Below are positions 19,047 through 28,569 of a stretch of 64,000 nucleotides of DNA, one piece after another; position 1 is the first letter of the stretch, and every line of letters begins with the position of its first letter. The notes under the pieces are model-generated. The model made no database searches. It saw nothing but the letters and a program-made list of their open reading frames with translations, and was not told where the DNA came from. The translations under genes and the position numbers were made by a program. The stretch is from an uncultured Dehalococcoidia bacterium (GTDB taxonomy: Bacteria > Chloroflexota > Dehalococcoidia > Lucifugimonadales > UBA3495), in contig CATOSP010000002.1 in the NCBI GenBank assembly GCA_951812625.1, forward strand, positions 558,001 to 622,000, given 5' to 3'.

Positions 19047-20204
19047 ATGTCGGACAAGATTGTAATTGCCCCCCAGGGGTTCAAGGGAAACATATCAGCC
19101 ATAGTGGCAGCCCGGGCCATTGAGCGCGGGGTCAAGAGAGCATTGCCGGATGCGGAGACGGTGTTGGCCCCGGTTGCCGATGGGGGCGACGGCACAGTTG
19201 ATGCTCTTGTAAGCGGCAGCGGCGGCCGGATGTTCCGCAAAATCGTCACCGGGCCATTGGGGAAGCCCTTGGAGGCTTCCTGGGGTGCGATGGGAGACGG
19301 TCAGACCGCCGTAATAGAGATGGCCCAGGCGTCGGGACTGGCTCTGGTCCCGCCAAGACGCCGGGACCCCAGGATTACCTCTACGCGAGGCACCGGGGAG
19401 ATCATCAGCGAGGCGCTGGACCGGGGGTTCAACCGTATCATCGTGGGCCTCGGCGGCAGCGCTACCAACGACGCGGGTGCAGGGATGGCAGCCGCCCTTG
19501 GTGCAATTTTCCTTGACGCTCAGGGGGTTCCTCTGCCCGATGGCGGCGCGTCTCTTGCTCGGCTGGAGCACATCGATGTTTCGGGGCTGGATCACCGGCT
19601 CGCCGAATCTACGGTAATCGGCGCAACGGACGTCACAAACCCTCTGTGCGGCCCTACAGGGGCCTCGGCGATATATGGCCCGCAGAAGGGGGCGACGCCC
19701 GAGATTGTGGCGGAACTTGACGATGCTCTTGGAAATTTTGCCAGGGTCGTGGAGCGAGACCTTGGACTGGAAGTGTCCGAGCTTCCCGGTGCTGGAGCCG
19801 CCGGAGGGCTGGGGGCAGGACTGATGGCCTTTGCCGGGGGAGAACTCCGGTCGGGGATTGACATGGTCTGCGAGGCGCTGGGGATTGACACCCATTTGGA
19901 AGGAGCGACGCTGGTCATCACCGGAGAGGGAGGTGCGGACCGCTCCACGGTTTTCAACAAGGCCCCGGTCGGAGTGGCCCGGCGCGCAGCGGGATTCGGA
20001 GTGCCGACAATTCTGCTGGCGGGGAGCTTGGGCCATGGGCACGAAGAGCTTTACCAACACGCCATTTCGGGAATCATGTGTATTTCCGACAGGCCCATGA
20101 CGTTCGAGCAGAGCCTGCGGCGTACCGAGGAGCTGTTGGAAGGGGCAGCGGAGAGGGCGCTGCGCCTGATGATGACAGGGAGCGGGCTTGGGCTTGTAGG
20201 CTAA
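19047..20204 (+). CDS. Glycerate 2-kinase, GarK/GlxK type
   Basis: About 385 residues from the ATG at 19047 (upstream in-frame DNA is antisense to the M20 gene and not coding). Family landmarks are clear: KIVIAPQGFKGNISA at the start (classical APDSFKGSLSA), APVADGGDGT, MAQASGLALVP, RGTGEIISEALDRG, VGLGGSATNDAG and VITGEGGADRST. It phosphorylates D-glycerate to 2-phosphoglycerate, feeding glyoxylate or serine breakdown products into glycolysis. A TATAAT hexamer at 19032-19037 would give a transcript starting only a few bases before the ATG. The gene converges with the HEPN gene 17 bases downstream. Confidence 0.92.
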   Translation: MSDKIVIAPQGFKGNISAIVAARAIERGVKRALPDAETVLAPVADGGDGTVDALVSGSGGRMFRKIVTGPLGKPLEASWGAMGDGQTAVIEMAQASGLALVPPRRRDPRITSTRGTGEIISEALDRGFNRIIVGLGGSATNDAGAGMAAALGAIFLDAQGVPLPDGGASLARLEHIDVSGLDHRLAESTVIGATDVTNPLCGPTGASAIYGPQKGATPEIVAELDDALGNFARVVERDLGLEVSELPGAGAAGGLGAGLMAFAGGELRSGIDMVCEALGIDTHLEGATLVITGEGGADRSTVFNKAPVGVARRAAGFGVPTILLAGSLGHGHEELYQHAISGIMCISDRPMTFEQSLRRTEELLEGAAERALRLMMTGSGLGLVG

Positions 20205-20221
20205 CTGGCTGGACCGGGAAG

Positions 20222-20626
20222 TTACCCCACAACCCGCTCCCCAACGAAGTCCACTACTATCTGCGCCAGCTCGATGGACCGGTCGGCGTCGATTTCGTCG
20301 AAAGCCTCGGAGGGGATGCCGCTGGGGAGAAACCCGGGGTAGCGGGTGATTTCGTAATACTTGTCCAGCTGCCGGGCTTCGCCCTTTATCGTGTCGAAGA
20401 ACATCTCGAAGAGCTTGGCGTCCTCGCACAGGTCTATCAGGGAGCTGCCCCAGACATCCTCTGCGCCCCGGTAGTACAAGAACGCCTTGACCGCTTTCTC
20501 CGCCGCCTGCTGTCCCATGAAACAGGCCAGGTTGAACCGATTCCCTTCCTTGAGGAAAGCCGCGTCGTCCATATCCTGCCGGGCTTGGCGCAGCCAGCGC
20601 GCTCCCTCTGATTTGTGATCAGGCAT
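20222..20626 (-). CDS. HEPN domain protein
   Basis: A 134-residue all-helical HEPN protein: [15 protein letters not shown], then the family's [24 protein letters not shown] (about residues 31-54). No Rx4-6H RNase motif is present, so it belongs with the non-nuclease HEPN partners of minimal nucleotidyltransferases. The start overlaps the 3' end of the nucleotidyltransferase-like gene by 8 bases, the standard arrangement of HEPN/MNT pairs, many of which act as toxin-antitoxin systems. Confidence 0.85.
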   Translation of the reverse strand: MPDHKSEGARWLRQARQDMDDAAFLKEGNRFNLACFMGQQAAEKAVKAFLYYRGAEDVWGSSLIDLCEDAKLFEMFFDTIKGEARQLDKYYEITRYPGFLPSGIPSEAFDEIDADRSIELAQIVVDFVGERVVG

Positions 20627-20960
20627 CGTATATCACCCGTCCTCTCTGGATTGCGTGCCGCAGTGCCGGGAGGGTCTCCTGGCAAGTCTCGAATTCCTCG
20701 GGGGTGTAGACCTGGGCGTCTACCGCGACCGCGCTGTTGAAATGCCATGAGAAAAAGTCCGCCCGCCGCCCATAAGTGTATTCCGTGTTCTGCACGATTA
20801 TCAGGTCTATACGGCTGTCCGGAGAGTAACGCCCGGATACCAGGTCCCCGGTCAGTATCACCTTCTCGACGCCAAGGGTTGGCAGCATCGCCTCGATGTT
20901 GGCCAGCTCCTGCTCCAGCATTTCCTTGCGAAATTGCGTGAATCCCACACGTACTGACAT
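20619..20960 (-). CDS. Minimal nucleotidyltransferase-like protein with altered active site
   Basis: A 113-residue protein with the MNT fold pattern: [27 protein letters not shown] (about residues 31-57). In active MNT proteins the corresponding signature is GSxxxGxxxxxSDID. Here the serine of GS is Asp, and the first aspartate of the SDID pair is Arg (SRID). The second conserved acidic strand survives only as VAVDAQVY. It is the upstream partner of the HEPN gene. Catalytic loss is an inference from these substitutions; a structural antitoxin or binding role is possible. Confidence 0.75.
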   Translation of the reverse strand: MSVRVGFTQFRKEMLEQELANIEAMLPTLGVEKVILTGDLVSGRYSPDSRIDLIIVQNTEYTYGRRADFFSWHFNSAVAVDAQVYTPEEFETCQETLPALRHAIQRGRVIYDA

Positions 20961-21023
20961 AAGCGTATTGCCTTCCGGGTAGATTGTTGTTGTCGGTGTC
21001 CGGGGTTCCGTTTTAGCTTGGGG

Positions 21024-21782
21024 TTACCCCAGCAACACCATGTGTACTTCCTTGGGGCCATGCACCCCAACGACAATCGTCTGCTCAATGTCCGCTGTGC
21101 GGCTGGGTCCGGTGATGAAGTTCAGGTAAGGACCCATGTCCCCGCCGTTTCTCATGTATTCCAGCCGGCGCATCAGGAACAGGTCGTCAAGGGACTCGAT
21201 CACGTCGTCCGGCCGCACCAGGGCGACATGGACGGGCGGCACTAGGGACACCAGTCGGCCCAGGCCCCTCCTGGGCACTATCACCGCCGACCCGGTTTCC
21301 GCAATGGCATAGTCCACGCCCGTGATACCCATGCCGGACATAGCGATTTGCTCCCGGAGCGATTCACGGGAGGCGCCCTCACCGTGGGCAACTTCGGTTA
21401 CGGTGATACCCATGCCGGTCAGAGTCGCGTCCAACGGCACGGCCTCGAACACTTCCTGCCTCGACCGTACGACTCTATTTGCTCCCTGGCCGTCTGCCAG
21501 GGACTGGACGTAGTCCATCGCTTCTTCCGGGTCTGGAGTGCGGCGCACCTGCCAACCACGGAGTTGTGCCACTTCGGCCAGTTTGTCCAGCAAGGCCCCC
21601 CGATTGGCCTGGACACGCTCGCGGACTTCCCGCGCTTGGTCCTCAAGCTGTTCAATGCCCTGTGCCAGGCGGGGATATTCGGTCTGGGGTGGGCCGGCCT
21701 GCCGCCCCAGGGCACGCCGCACCGACGCCAGGAACTCGGACTTTGGGGTCCCGGTTGCCTCGGCCAACCTAACGCTCCCCAT
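21024..21782 (-). CDS. lutC: LutC-like lactate utilization protein (LUD domain)
   Basis: About 252 residues from the ATG at 21782; the frame is open for another 76 codons but that part lies inside lutB. The LUD domain carries GMGITVTEVAHGEGASRES and the family's GVDYAIAETGSAVIVPRRGLGRLVSLVPPVHVALV core (about residues 140-200). In Bacillus, LutABC oxidise L-lactate to pyruvate with Fe-S clusters. The gene overlaps lutB by 14 bases and is the last of the three. Confidence 0.88.
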   Translation of the reverse strand: MGSVRLAEATGTPKSEFLASVRRALGRQAGPPQTEYPRLAQGIEQLEDQAREVRERVQANRGALLDKLAEVAQLRGWQVRRTPDPEEAMDYVQSLADGQGANRVVRSRQEVFEAVPLDATLTGMGITVTEVAHGEGASRESLREQIAMSGMGITGVDYAIAETGSAVIVPRRGLGRLVSLVPPVHVALVRPDDVIESLDDLFLMRRLEYMRNGGDMGPYLNFITGPSRTADIEQTIVVGVHGPKEVHMVLLG

Positions 21783-23247
21783 CAGGGTTGGAAAGTTCCT
21801 GCTTCCAGATTTCCCCAAAGCTGCGCGGGGCAATCTCGGGCAGGTCCCTGGAGTGCGTCCACTTCGACAGTAGGGGCAAACCTGCCTTTCGTATGCCACG
21901 GCCGCCGCGGGCAAGTGGAGATATGGGCGAACCCAGGAGCATGGCCTGTGCCGCACGGGCGAACTTCCGTGTCGCTGAAAGGAGTCCGGGGTTCGCCATG
22001 ACCTTGGCAAAGCCGTTAGCGATCGGACGTGGCATGGTCCCTTTAGCGCGACCGCCTGCGTCGGGTTCCTCGGCCAGCTTGTGGCGCAGATGCAGCAGCA
22101 TCCTGGGGATGTCTATCCTGATTGGGCAGGCCTCCCGGCAGGCCCCGCACAAGCTGGAGGCTTGGGGAAGGTCGGAGGCTTGGTCCAGGCCGACCAGCAT
22201 GGGGGATACTATCGAGCCGATGGGTCCGGGGTACACCCAACCGTAGGCATGGCCGCCGACCTTCTGGTAAACCGGGCAGATGTTCAGACAGGCCCCGCAA
22301 CGGATGCACATCAGTGCCTCCCGCAGGTCCGGGTCAGCCAGCATCCGGGACCGGCCGTTGTCCACCACTATCAGGTGGAACTCCTCCGGCCCGTCCTCAT
22401 CGTCATGCTTCCTGGGGCCGCTGACCATGCTGACGTAGCTGGTGATTCTCTGGCCGGTTGCTGAGCGAGGGAGCAGGCGCAGGAAGACCGCCAGGTCCTG
22501 GACAGACGGTATGACCTTCTCCATCCCCGTTATCCCGACGTGGATCCGGGGCGCAGAGGTGCAGAGCCGTCCGTTGCCCTCGTTGGTGATGATTACCAAT
22601 GTGCCGGTCTCGGCAACCAGGAAATTGGCCCCGCTGATGCCCAGATCGGCTTCTAGGAACCGCTGCCGCAGCGCTTCCCTTGCGGCTGCGGCCAGGGCAT
22701 TGATGTCGTCCATCGGGGGGACGCCCAGCTTCTCCGTAAAGAGCCGGGACACTTCCTCCTTGCTCTTGTGCAGGGCCGGGGCTACCAGGTGGAATGGGGT
22801 TTCCTCAGCCAGTTGGATGATGTACTCCCCCAGGTCGGTCTCATAGACGTCAACGCCGATGGACTCCAGCATGTGGTTGAGGTTGAGTTCCTCGGACACC
22901 ATCGACTTGCTCTTGGTGGCGATGCGAACTCCGCGGGTTCGCACCAGGTCCGCCACGATGGCGTTGGCCTCGGCTGCGTCGGCGGCGAAGTGGACTTGGC
23001 CGCCGTTGGCGCTGACCCGCTCCTCCAGCATCTCCAGGTAGTAATCCAGATGGTCCAGAGTGTGGAGCTTGGTCTGCCGGGCCTGCTCCCGCCACTCTTC
23101 CCATACCTGCGGCGTGACCTCTTCGATGCACTCGCGCCGCCCGCCGTCGAACCCTGTACCGGCCCGCTGTAGGGCCATCCGAATCTGCGGGTCCAGGATG
23201 GACACGGCGGAGGCGGCTGGGAAATCTCGGGTCTTGACCTCTGGCAC
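21769..23247 (-). CDS. lutB: LutB-like iron-sulfur LUD-domain protein
   Basis: A 492-residue protein: an N-terminal LUD domain (ATKSKSMVSEELNLN near residue 110, then ISGANFLVAETGTLVIITNEGNG near 205) followed by a ferredoxin-like part with two four-cysteine sets, CIRCGACLNICP (about 313-324) and CGACREACP (about 367-375). LutB forms the electron-transfer subunit of the LutABC L-lactate oxidation complex. The C-terminal extension ends in a DUF3390-like segment (GGRGIRKAGLPLLSKW). It sits between lutA and lutC as in other genomes. Confidence 0.9.
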   Translation of the reverse strand: MPEVKTRDFPAASAVSILDPQIRMALQRAGTGFDGGRRECIEEVTPQVWEEWREQARQTKLHTLDHLDYYLEMLEERVSANGGQVHFAADAAEANAIVADLVRTRGVRIATKSKSMVSEELNLNHMLESIGVDVYETDLGEYIIQLAEETPFHLVAPALHKSKEEVSRLFTEKLGVPPMDDINALAAAAREALRQRFLEADLGISGANFLVAETGTLVIITNEGNGRLCTSAPRIHVGITGMEKVIPSVQDLAVFLRLLPRSATGQRITSYVSMVSGPRKHDDEDGPEEFHLIVVDNGRSRMLADPDLREALMCIRCGACLNICPVYQKVGGHAYGWVYPGPIGSIVSPMLVGLDQASDLPQASSLCGACREACPIRIDIPRMLLHLRHKLAEEPDAGGRAKGTMPRPIANGFAKVMANPGLLSATRKFARAAQAMLLGSPISPLARGGRGIRKAGLPLLSKWTHSRDLPEIAPRSFGEIWKQELSNPDGER

Positions 23248-23336
23248 TAGCTACATCCCCTCCAGGCTGTCGTAGGGGATGCCCATTTTGCCAAGGGCGA
23301 AATGATGTGGCGGTATGGATTCTACGTAGGTATTCA

Positions 23337-24080
23337 TCAGGAGTGCGTGCCGTCGTCGTCAAGCACCTGTGCCAGATGCCTCACCCGCATATCGGAACCC
23401 TGCCGGCTGAGCGCTCCTTCGATGTTCATAAGGCAGCTCATGTCGCACGACACCAGCGTGTCCGCGCCGGTGCTGGTCACGTTGGCAACCTTGTCGGCCA
23501 CCATGCCCTCGGAGATATGCGGATACTTGACCGAGAAGGTGCCGCCGAACCCGCAACAGACCTCGGCATTGGGAAGCTCGCGGTACTCTGCGCCCCGGAC
23601 ATTCTCCAGCAGGCGTATGGGGCCGTTGCGGACGCCCATCTCCCGCAGCAGGTGGCAGCTTGGATGGTAGGTCACAGACCCATCGTAGGTCGCGCCAGCA
23701 TCGTCCATCCCCAATACGTCGGTGAGAAATTGGGAGAATTCGCGGACTTTAGATGACAGGGTGCGGGCCTGCTCTAGCATTTCCGGGTCGTCCCGGAATA
23801 GTTCCGGGTAGAAATTGGCCATCATGGCCGCACATGAACCGGAGGGGACAACAACGTAGGTGCTGTCCCGGAATCCGTCCAGCACACGGCGGGCGAGGCG
23901 GCGGGCCTGTTCCGTGTATCCGGTGTTGTACAGCGGTTGGCCGCAGCAGGTCTGCCCTTCGGGAAACCCCACTGCAACGCCCAATTTCCTCAGAACGCGG
24001 ACGACGCTCACCCCGACCTGCGGGTAGATCTGGTCGATGATGCAGGTCACGAAAAGGTCGGCTTGCGTCCGGGATTCCAC
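23337..24080 (-). CDS. lutA: LutA-like CCG-domain iron-sulfur protein
   Basis: About 247 residues from a GTG at 24080 with a GGGAAGG site upstream; the frame stays open to 24248 but the added residues are unlike the family. Two cysteine-rich CCG domains are seen: CCGQPLYNTG with PSGSC, then HPSCHLLRE, CCGFGGTFSVK and CDMSC. This is the heterodisulfide-reductase-type fold found in LutA and GlcF. It opens the lutABC set and is divergent from the aldolase gene. Confidence 0.88.
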   Translation of the reverse strand: MESRTQADLFVTCIIDQIYPQVGVSVVRVLRKLGVAVGFPEGQTCCGQPLYNTGYTEQARRLARRVLDGFRDSTYVVVPSGSCAAMMANFYPELFRDDPEMLEQARTLSSKVREFSQFLTDVLGMDDAGATYDGSVTYHPSCHLLREMGVRNGPIRLLENVRGAEYRELPNAEVCCGFGGTFSVKYPHISEGMVADKVANVTSTGADTLVSCDMSCLMNIEGALSRQGSDMRVRHLAQVLDDDGTHS

Positions 24081-24332
24081 TAGCAGCGCCTTCCCAAACC
24101 CGGTACGGGGTCGGTGCGGCCGCCGGGGGTCCGCATTGCGGTGGTCAATCCTTGCCTCGAGTGGGTGAATGGCGTGGTTAGGGTAACAGACGGTCATGTT
24201 GCCAGCAACCAATCCTGGGTAGCCGCAACTTGGTGGTGTGCGCCCCAAAACGTAGTGTTAAAATGTCTGCGCAATTGTGGAGATTCCGCTGCCCGGCGGT
24301 TGCCGCCGGGAAATCCAGCGCGAGGTGTGACT

Positions 24333-25151
24333 ATGGACTGGGGAATGTCGAACCGCATGGCGCAACTGATCCAACCCAACGGGCGCACGATGTTTTTGCC
24401 CATCGACCACGGTTATTTCCAGGGTCCCACAAGGAACCTTGAGCAGCCGGGCAAGACCGCTGAGCCCCTTTTGCCCTACGCGGACGCTCTGTTCGTGACC
24501 AGGGGTGTCCTGCGCTCCAGCATCGACCCCGCGAACACCAAGCCCATTGTCCTGCGGGTCTCCGGTGGTACCAGCATGGTTGGCCACGACCTGGCAGACG
24601 AAGGCATCACCACCTCGATGGAAGAGGCCATTCGATTGAACGCTTCCGCGGTGGGCCTCTCCCTGTTCATAGGCACTGAATACGAGAAGCAGTCCCTGTT
24701 GAACCTCGGCAAGCTGGTGAACGAGGGGGAGAAGTACGGCATCCCGGTCATGGCGGTGACCGCTGTGGGCAGGGAACTGGAGCAGCGGGAATCCCGTTAT
24801 CTGGCCCTCTGCTGCCGCATTGCCGCCGAACTGGGCGCCCGGGTAGTTAAGACCTACTGGTGCGCCGACGGCTTCGACAAGGTCGTCGACGGCTGCCCGG
24901 TGCCCGTCATCATGGCCGGAGGACCCCAGGCTGACACCGAGCGGGAGGTGCTGGAGTTCGTCCACGACGGGATGCAGAACGGGGCAATCGGCATCAACCT
25001 GGGGCGCAACATCTGGCAGAGTGACCATCCAGTGCCAATGATCCGGGCGCTGCGCCATATCGTGCATCACAACGGTACTGTCGATGATGCCCAGGAAATC
25101 TTCGATACCGTCAAGGCCGGCGACGGGCGCGTACCCGCCGCTGCGGTGTGA
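24333..25151 (+). CDS. Class I aldolase, LsrF/FbaB-like
   Basis: A 272-residue DeoC/LacD/FbaB-fold protein starting at 24333 behind GAGGTG (24322-24327). Landmarks: FLPIDHGYFQGP near residue 24, LFIGTEYEKQSL, ELGARVVKTYW with the likely Schiff-base lysine (about residue 174), VPVIMAGGP, and GAIGINLGRNIWQ, which binds phosphate. It most resembles the LsrF (autoinducer-2 phosphate thiolase) and archaeal-type FBP aldolase group. No other lsr genes are present, so an aldolase for another phosphorylated sugar or ketone is more likely. Confidence 0.82.
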   Translation: MDWGMSNRMAQLIQPNGRTMFLPIDHGYFQGPTRNLEQPGKTAEPLLPYADALFVTRGVLRSSIDPANTKPIVLRVSGGTSMVGHDLADEGITTSMEEAIRLNASAVGLSLFIGTEYEKQSLLNLGKLVNEGEKYGIPVMAVTAVGRELEQRESRYLALCCRIAAELGARVVKTYWCADGFDKVVDGCPVPVIMAGGPQADTEREVLEFVHDGMQNGAIGINLGRNIWQSDHPVPMIRALRHIVHHNGTVDDAQEIFDTVKAGDGRVPAAAV

Positions 25152-25211
25152 TCTTGGGATCTTCCCTCATTAGACCAGTCTCATAGGTACGTACTCGGAG
25201 CTGACTTACCA

Positions 25212-26240
25212 ATGCGCGTAGCGATGTACTACAACAACCATGACGTGAGGCTGGAGGAGATTCCGGTCCCGCGCATCGGACCGGGCGAGGCCTTGGTGCG
25301 TGTCGAAGCCTCGGGCCTCTGCGGTAGCGACGTGATGGAGTGGTACCGCGTGGAGCGTGCGCCGATGGTCTTGGGCCATGAGGTAGCCGGTGAGGTTGTC
25401 GAGGTAGGAGATGGCGTTGCGCAGTTCCAACCCGGAGACCGGGTGGTCGTAACCCACCACGTGCCATGCAACGCTTGCCATTTCTGCCTCAGCGGACGGC
25501 ACACGGTGTGTGACACACTCCGCCAGACCAACTTCGACCCCGGTGGGTTTTCCGAGTATCTGCGGGTCCCCGGCATCAACGTTGACCGCGGGATGTTCGC
25601 CATTCCAGACCATGTATCATTTGATGAAGCCGCTTTCACCGAACCCCTGGCCTGCGTCTACCGGGGACAGAAACGGGCCGGACTCCAGACCGGGCAGAGC
25701 GTACTCGTCATCGGCAGCGGTCTGGCCGGGCTGCTCCACGTAGACCTGGCGCGGGCTTTGGGGGCGGGACGGATATTCGCCTCCGACCTGGTGGAGTCCC
25801 GGCTGGATGCGGCCTTGCGGCTCGGCGCGGACACAGCAATCTTGGCCACAGACGACGTTCCGTCGCGGGTACGGGACGAAAATGGCGGACGGCTTGCCGA
25901 CCTGGTGATTGTCTGCACGGGCGCGCTCCCGGCGCTGACCCAGGCGTTACAGTCGGTGGAGCGTGGCGGCACAGTGTTGATTTTCGCCCCGACAGACCCC
26001 GGGGTGGACCTGCCGGTGCCGGTGAACGACGTTTTCTTCCGAAATGACATAACCATGACAACCACGTATGCTGCCGCTCCGGCGGACCTGTCAGTGTCCC
26101 TCGACCTTATATCCGCGGGCCGCGTCCAGGTCGGGAACATGATCAGCCACCGCTTGGGGCTGGCGGACGCCGGGACCGGATTCCGGCTCACCGCCGAGGC
26201 GCGGGACTCCCTGAAGGTGATTATCCAACCGCAGAAGTAG
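25212..26240 (+). CDS. Zinc-dependent MDR-family dehydrogenase
   Basis: A 342-residue medium-chain dehydrogenase. Catalytic zinc ligands: GLCGSD (about residues 36-41) and GHEVAGEV; structural zinc: CNACHFCLSGRHTVC (about 85-99); Rossmann motif VIGSGLAGLLHVDLARALGA (about 168-187). This is the sorbitol/threonine dehydrogenase group, which oxidises secondary alcohols with NAD(P). It begins 60 bases after the aldolase gene and is followed after 9 bases by an SDR gene, so the three probably form one catabolic unit. Substrate unknown. Confidence 0.88.
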   Translation: MRVAMYYNNHDVRLEEIPVPRIGPGEALVRVEASGLCGSDVMEWYRVERAPMVLGHEVAGEVVEVGDGVAQFQPGDRVVVTHHVPCNACHFCLSGRHTVCDTLRQTNFDPGGFSEYLRVPGINVDRGMFAIPDHVSFDEAAFTEPLACVYRGQKRAGLQTGQSVLVIGSGLAGLLHVDLARALGAGRIFASDLVESRLDAALRLGADTAILATDDVPSRVRDENGGRLADLVIVCTGALPALTQALQSVERGGTVLIFAPTDPGVDLPVPVNDVFFRNDITMTTTYAAAPADLSVSLDLISAGRVQVGNMISHRLGLADAGTGFRLTAEARDSLKVIIQPQK

Positions 26241-26249
26241 AGGCACGGC

Positions 26250-27029
26250 ATGAACATCGAGGGCGGCGTATTCATCGTCACCGGTTCCGCCACGGGCTTG
26301 GGAGCCGCCGTGGCGCGGCGGCTCGCGTCCAAGGGTGGCCGGGTGGTCATCAACTACACCAGGAGCGAGGCCGAGGCCAACGCAACGGCTGTTGAATGCC
26401 GTTCCCTGGGTGGCGAGGCTTTGCTGTGCCTGGCCGACGTTTCTGATGACGCTGATTGCCGCCGGATGGCCGCCGAGGCCGTGGAGCGATTCGGGCGTGT
26501 GGATGGACTCGTGAACAACGCAGCCCAGTCCAAGATTGCAGCCCACTCCGACCTTGAAGCCCTGACTGCCGAGGATTTTGAGAGGATATTCGGCGTCAAC
26601 GTGATCGGCCCCTACCAGATGACGCGGGCCGTGGTGCCACACATGAAGCACCAGGGGAGGGGCGCGATCGTCAACATATCGTCCGTGTCGGGATTCTCCG
26701 GGTCGGGGAGTTCCATAGCCTACGCCGCATCCAAGGGCGCGCTGAACACCATGACTCTCTCCCTGGCGCGGGCGCTGGCCCCGGAGATTCGGGTCAACGC
26801 CGTGTGCCCCGGTGTAATGCAGACCCGGTGGTGGCGCGAGGGACTGGGTGAGGAACGCTACCAGTCCTTCATCGACAACTACGCCGAGACCGCGCCCCTG
26901 AGAGCGGCTGGCGACCCGGAGATTGTCGCCGACCCTGTGGTCTGGCTGCTGGAGGGCGCGGAACACGTCACCGGCGAGACCATCATGGTCGATTCCGGCT
27001 CCCACCTGGGAGGTGCTCCTCGGCGGTAG
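26250..27029 (+). CDS. SDR family NAD(P)-dependent oxidoreductase
   Basis: A 259-residue classical short-chain dehydrogenase: cofactor motif TGSATGLGAAVA (about residues 11-22), NNAA (about 89-92), catalytic serine in ISSVSGFSG and the YAASK tetrad (about 156-160), ending VTGETIMVDSGSHLGG. Classical FabG-like reductases of this type usually act on ketones or alcohols with NAD(P)(H). It is 9 bases from the MDR gene and 25 bases before the amidase. Confidence 0.92.
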   Translation: MNIEGGVFIVTGSATGLGAAVARRLASKGGRVVINYTRSEAEANATAVECRSLGGEALLCLADVSDDADCRRMAAEAVERFGRVDGLVNNAAQSKIAAHSDLEALTAEDFERIFGVNVIGPYQMTRAVVPHMKHQGRGAIVNISSVSGFSGSGSSIAYAASKGALNTMTLSLARALAPEIRVNAVCPGVMQTRWWREGLGEERYQSFIDNYAETAPLRAAGDPEIVADPVVWLLEGAEHVTGETIMVDSGSHLGGAPRR

Positions 27030-27054
27030 CCGCCAGACATCAGGAGGTCAGAAC

Positions 27055-28569
27055 ATGCCCGTAAAGCCGCCGACCATCGACGAGTTGTGGCGCATCGCAG
27101 AGGACTATTACCTCAACCCCAGCCAGGCAGACCTGGAATCCTTCAGTGGCCTCATCGCCCCCATGTTGAAATCCTACGACCGCCTGGACCAGTTGACCGA
27201 GCCCGGTCTGCCAGCCAGCCATCCTCGTTTGTCCGGCTACCGGCCGGAACCGGAGGACAATCCCCTGGGAGCCTGGTATTGGCGTTGCGACATCCGTGGA
27301 GAGCCCGGCGGCATTCTGACCGGAAAAACAGTTGCCATCAAGGACAACGTCTGCGTAGCCGGAGTCCCGATGATGAACGGGACCAGCGTTCTGGAGGGCT
27401 ACACGCCCGAAATAGACGCCACCATCGTCTCCCGTATCCTGGACGCCGGCGGCAACATCCTGGGCAAGGCAGTCTGCGAAAGCCTCTGCTTCTCAGGGGG
27501 CAGCCACACTTCCGACACCGGCCCCGTACTGAACCCCCACAATCGCCTTCACAGCGCGGGCGGTTCCTCCAGCGGAAGCGCGGCGTTGGTGGCCGCCGGA
27601 GAGGTGGACATGGCCATCGGCGGGGACCAGGGTGGCTCCATACGTATCCCCGCCAGTTGGTGCGGCATCGTCGGGCTGAAGCCGACCTACGGCCTCGTAC
27701 CCTACACCGGTGTATTCCCCATCGAGTTGACCCTGGACCACACAGGGCCGATGGCGCGCTCGGTCGCCGACGTCGCGCTGATGTTGGAGGCCATCGCAGG
27801 CCCCGACGGACTTGACCCCAGGCAGGCGGCAGGGCTGCCCGGACAAGCCTACAGCCAGTCCCTCACGGGAGACGTTAGCGGCCTCCGCCTCGGCATTCTC
27901 CGGGAAGGGTTCGGACACGAGGACCTGTCTGAGTCAGATGTGGATGAAGCCGTAACCGCTGCCGCCAGGTCGTTCGAAGGCTTGGGCGCCACGGTAGACA
28001 CGGTCTCAGTCCCGTGGCACCACGACGGAAGTCATGTCTGGAACGCCATCGCCGTGGAAGGCGCGACGATGCTGATGGTCGCCGGGAACAGCATGGGAAC
28101 AAACTGGAAGGGCCACTACACCACCAGCCTGCTGGATGTGTTCGCAAGGGGATGGCGCAGCCGGGCCGATGACCTGTCGGAAACTACCAAGCTGGTAGCG
28201 CTGTTGGGCCAGTACATGCAGGACCGGTACCACGGCCATTACTACGCCAAGGCCCAGAACCTCGCCAGGACCCTCAAGGCCGCCTACGACGATGCCTTGG
28301 GCAGGTTCGACCTGCTGGTAATGCCCACCCTGCCGATGAAGGCGACGAAAATCCCGCCTCCCGGTTGCAGCCGCGAGGAATACGCCGACAGGGCGTTGGA
28401 GATGATTCCCAATACCTGCCCGTTCGATGTGACGGGGCACCCTGCAATCACTGTCCCCTGCGGCTCCTCCGGCGGTCTTCCCATCGGAATGATGCTGGTT
28501 GGCCGCACCGGGGACGATGCGACGGTGCGGCGGGCCGCCGACGCCTACGAGAAAGCCGCTCAGGGTTAG
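27055..28569 (+). CDS. Amidase signature (AS) family enzyme
   Basis: A 504-residue amidase starting at the ATG at 27055 behind AGGAGGT (27042-27048). The Lys-cisSer-Ser triad can be read: Lys in VAIKDNVC (about residue 99), Ser in AGGSSSGSAAL (about 172-178) and Ser in GGDQGGSIRIPAS (about 195-207). AS enzymes hydrolyse amides to the acid and ammonia. Its place in a run of dehydrogenases suggests catabolism of an amide-bearing substrate rather than GatA-type tRNA work, and GatB/GatC are absent. The stop overlaps the convergent CMD gene by 4 bases. Confidence 0.92.
   Translation: MPVKPPTIDELWRIAEDYYLNPSQADLESFSGLIAPMLKSYDRLDQLTEPGLPASHPRLSGYRPEPEDNPLGAWYWRCDIRGEPGGILTGKTVAIKDNVCVAGVPMMNGTSVLEGYTPEIDATIVSRILDAGGNILGKAVCESLCFSGGSHTSDTGPVLNPHNRLHSAGGSSSGSAALVAAGEVDMAIGGDQGGSIRIPASWCGIVGLKPTYGLVPYTGVFPIELTLDHTGPMARSVADVALMLEAIAGPDGLDPRQAAGLPGQAYSQSLTGDVSGLRLGILREGFGHEDLSESDVDEAVTAAARSFEGLGATVDTVSVPWHHDGSHVWNAIAVEGATMLMVAGNSMGTNWKGHYTTSLLDVFARGWRSRADDLSETTKLVALLGQYMQDRYHGHYYAKAQNLARTLKAAYDDALGRFDLLVMPTLPMKATKIPPPGCSREEYADRALEMIPNTCPFDVTGHPAITVPCGSSGGLPIGMMLVGRTGDDATVRRAADAYEKAAQG

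Noticed and set aside
19095-20429. 444-codon minus-strand open frame opposite glycerate kinase
   Set aside because: Crosses both the glycerate kinase and the HEPN gene and has no recognisable domain.
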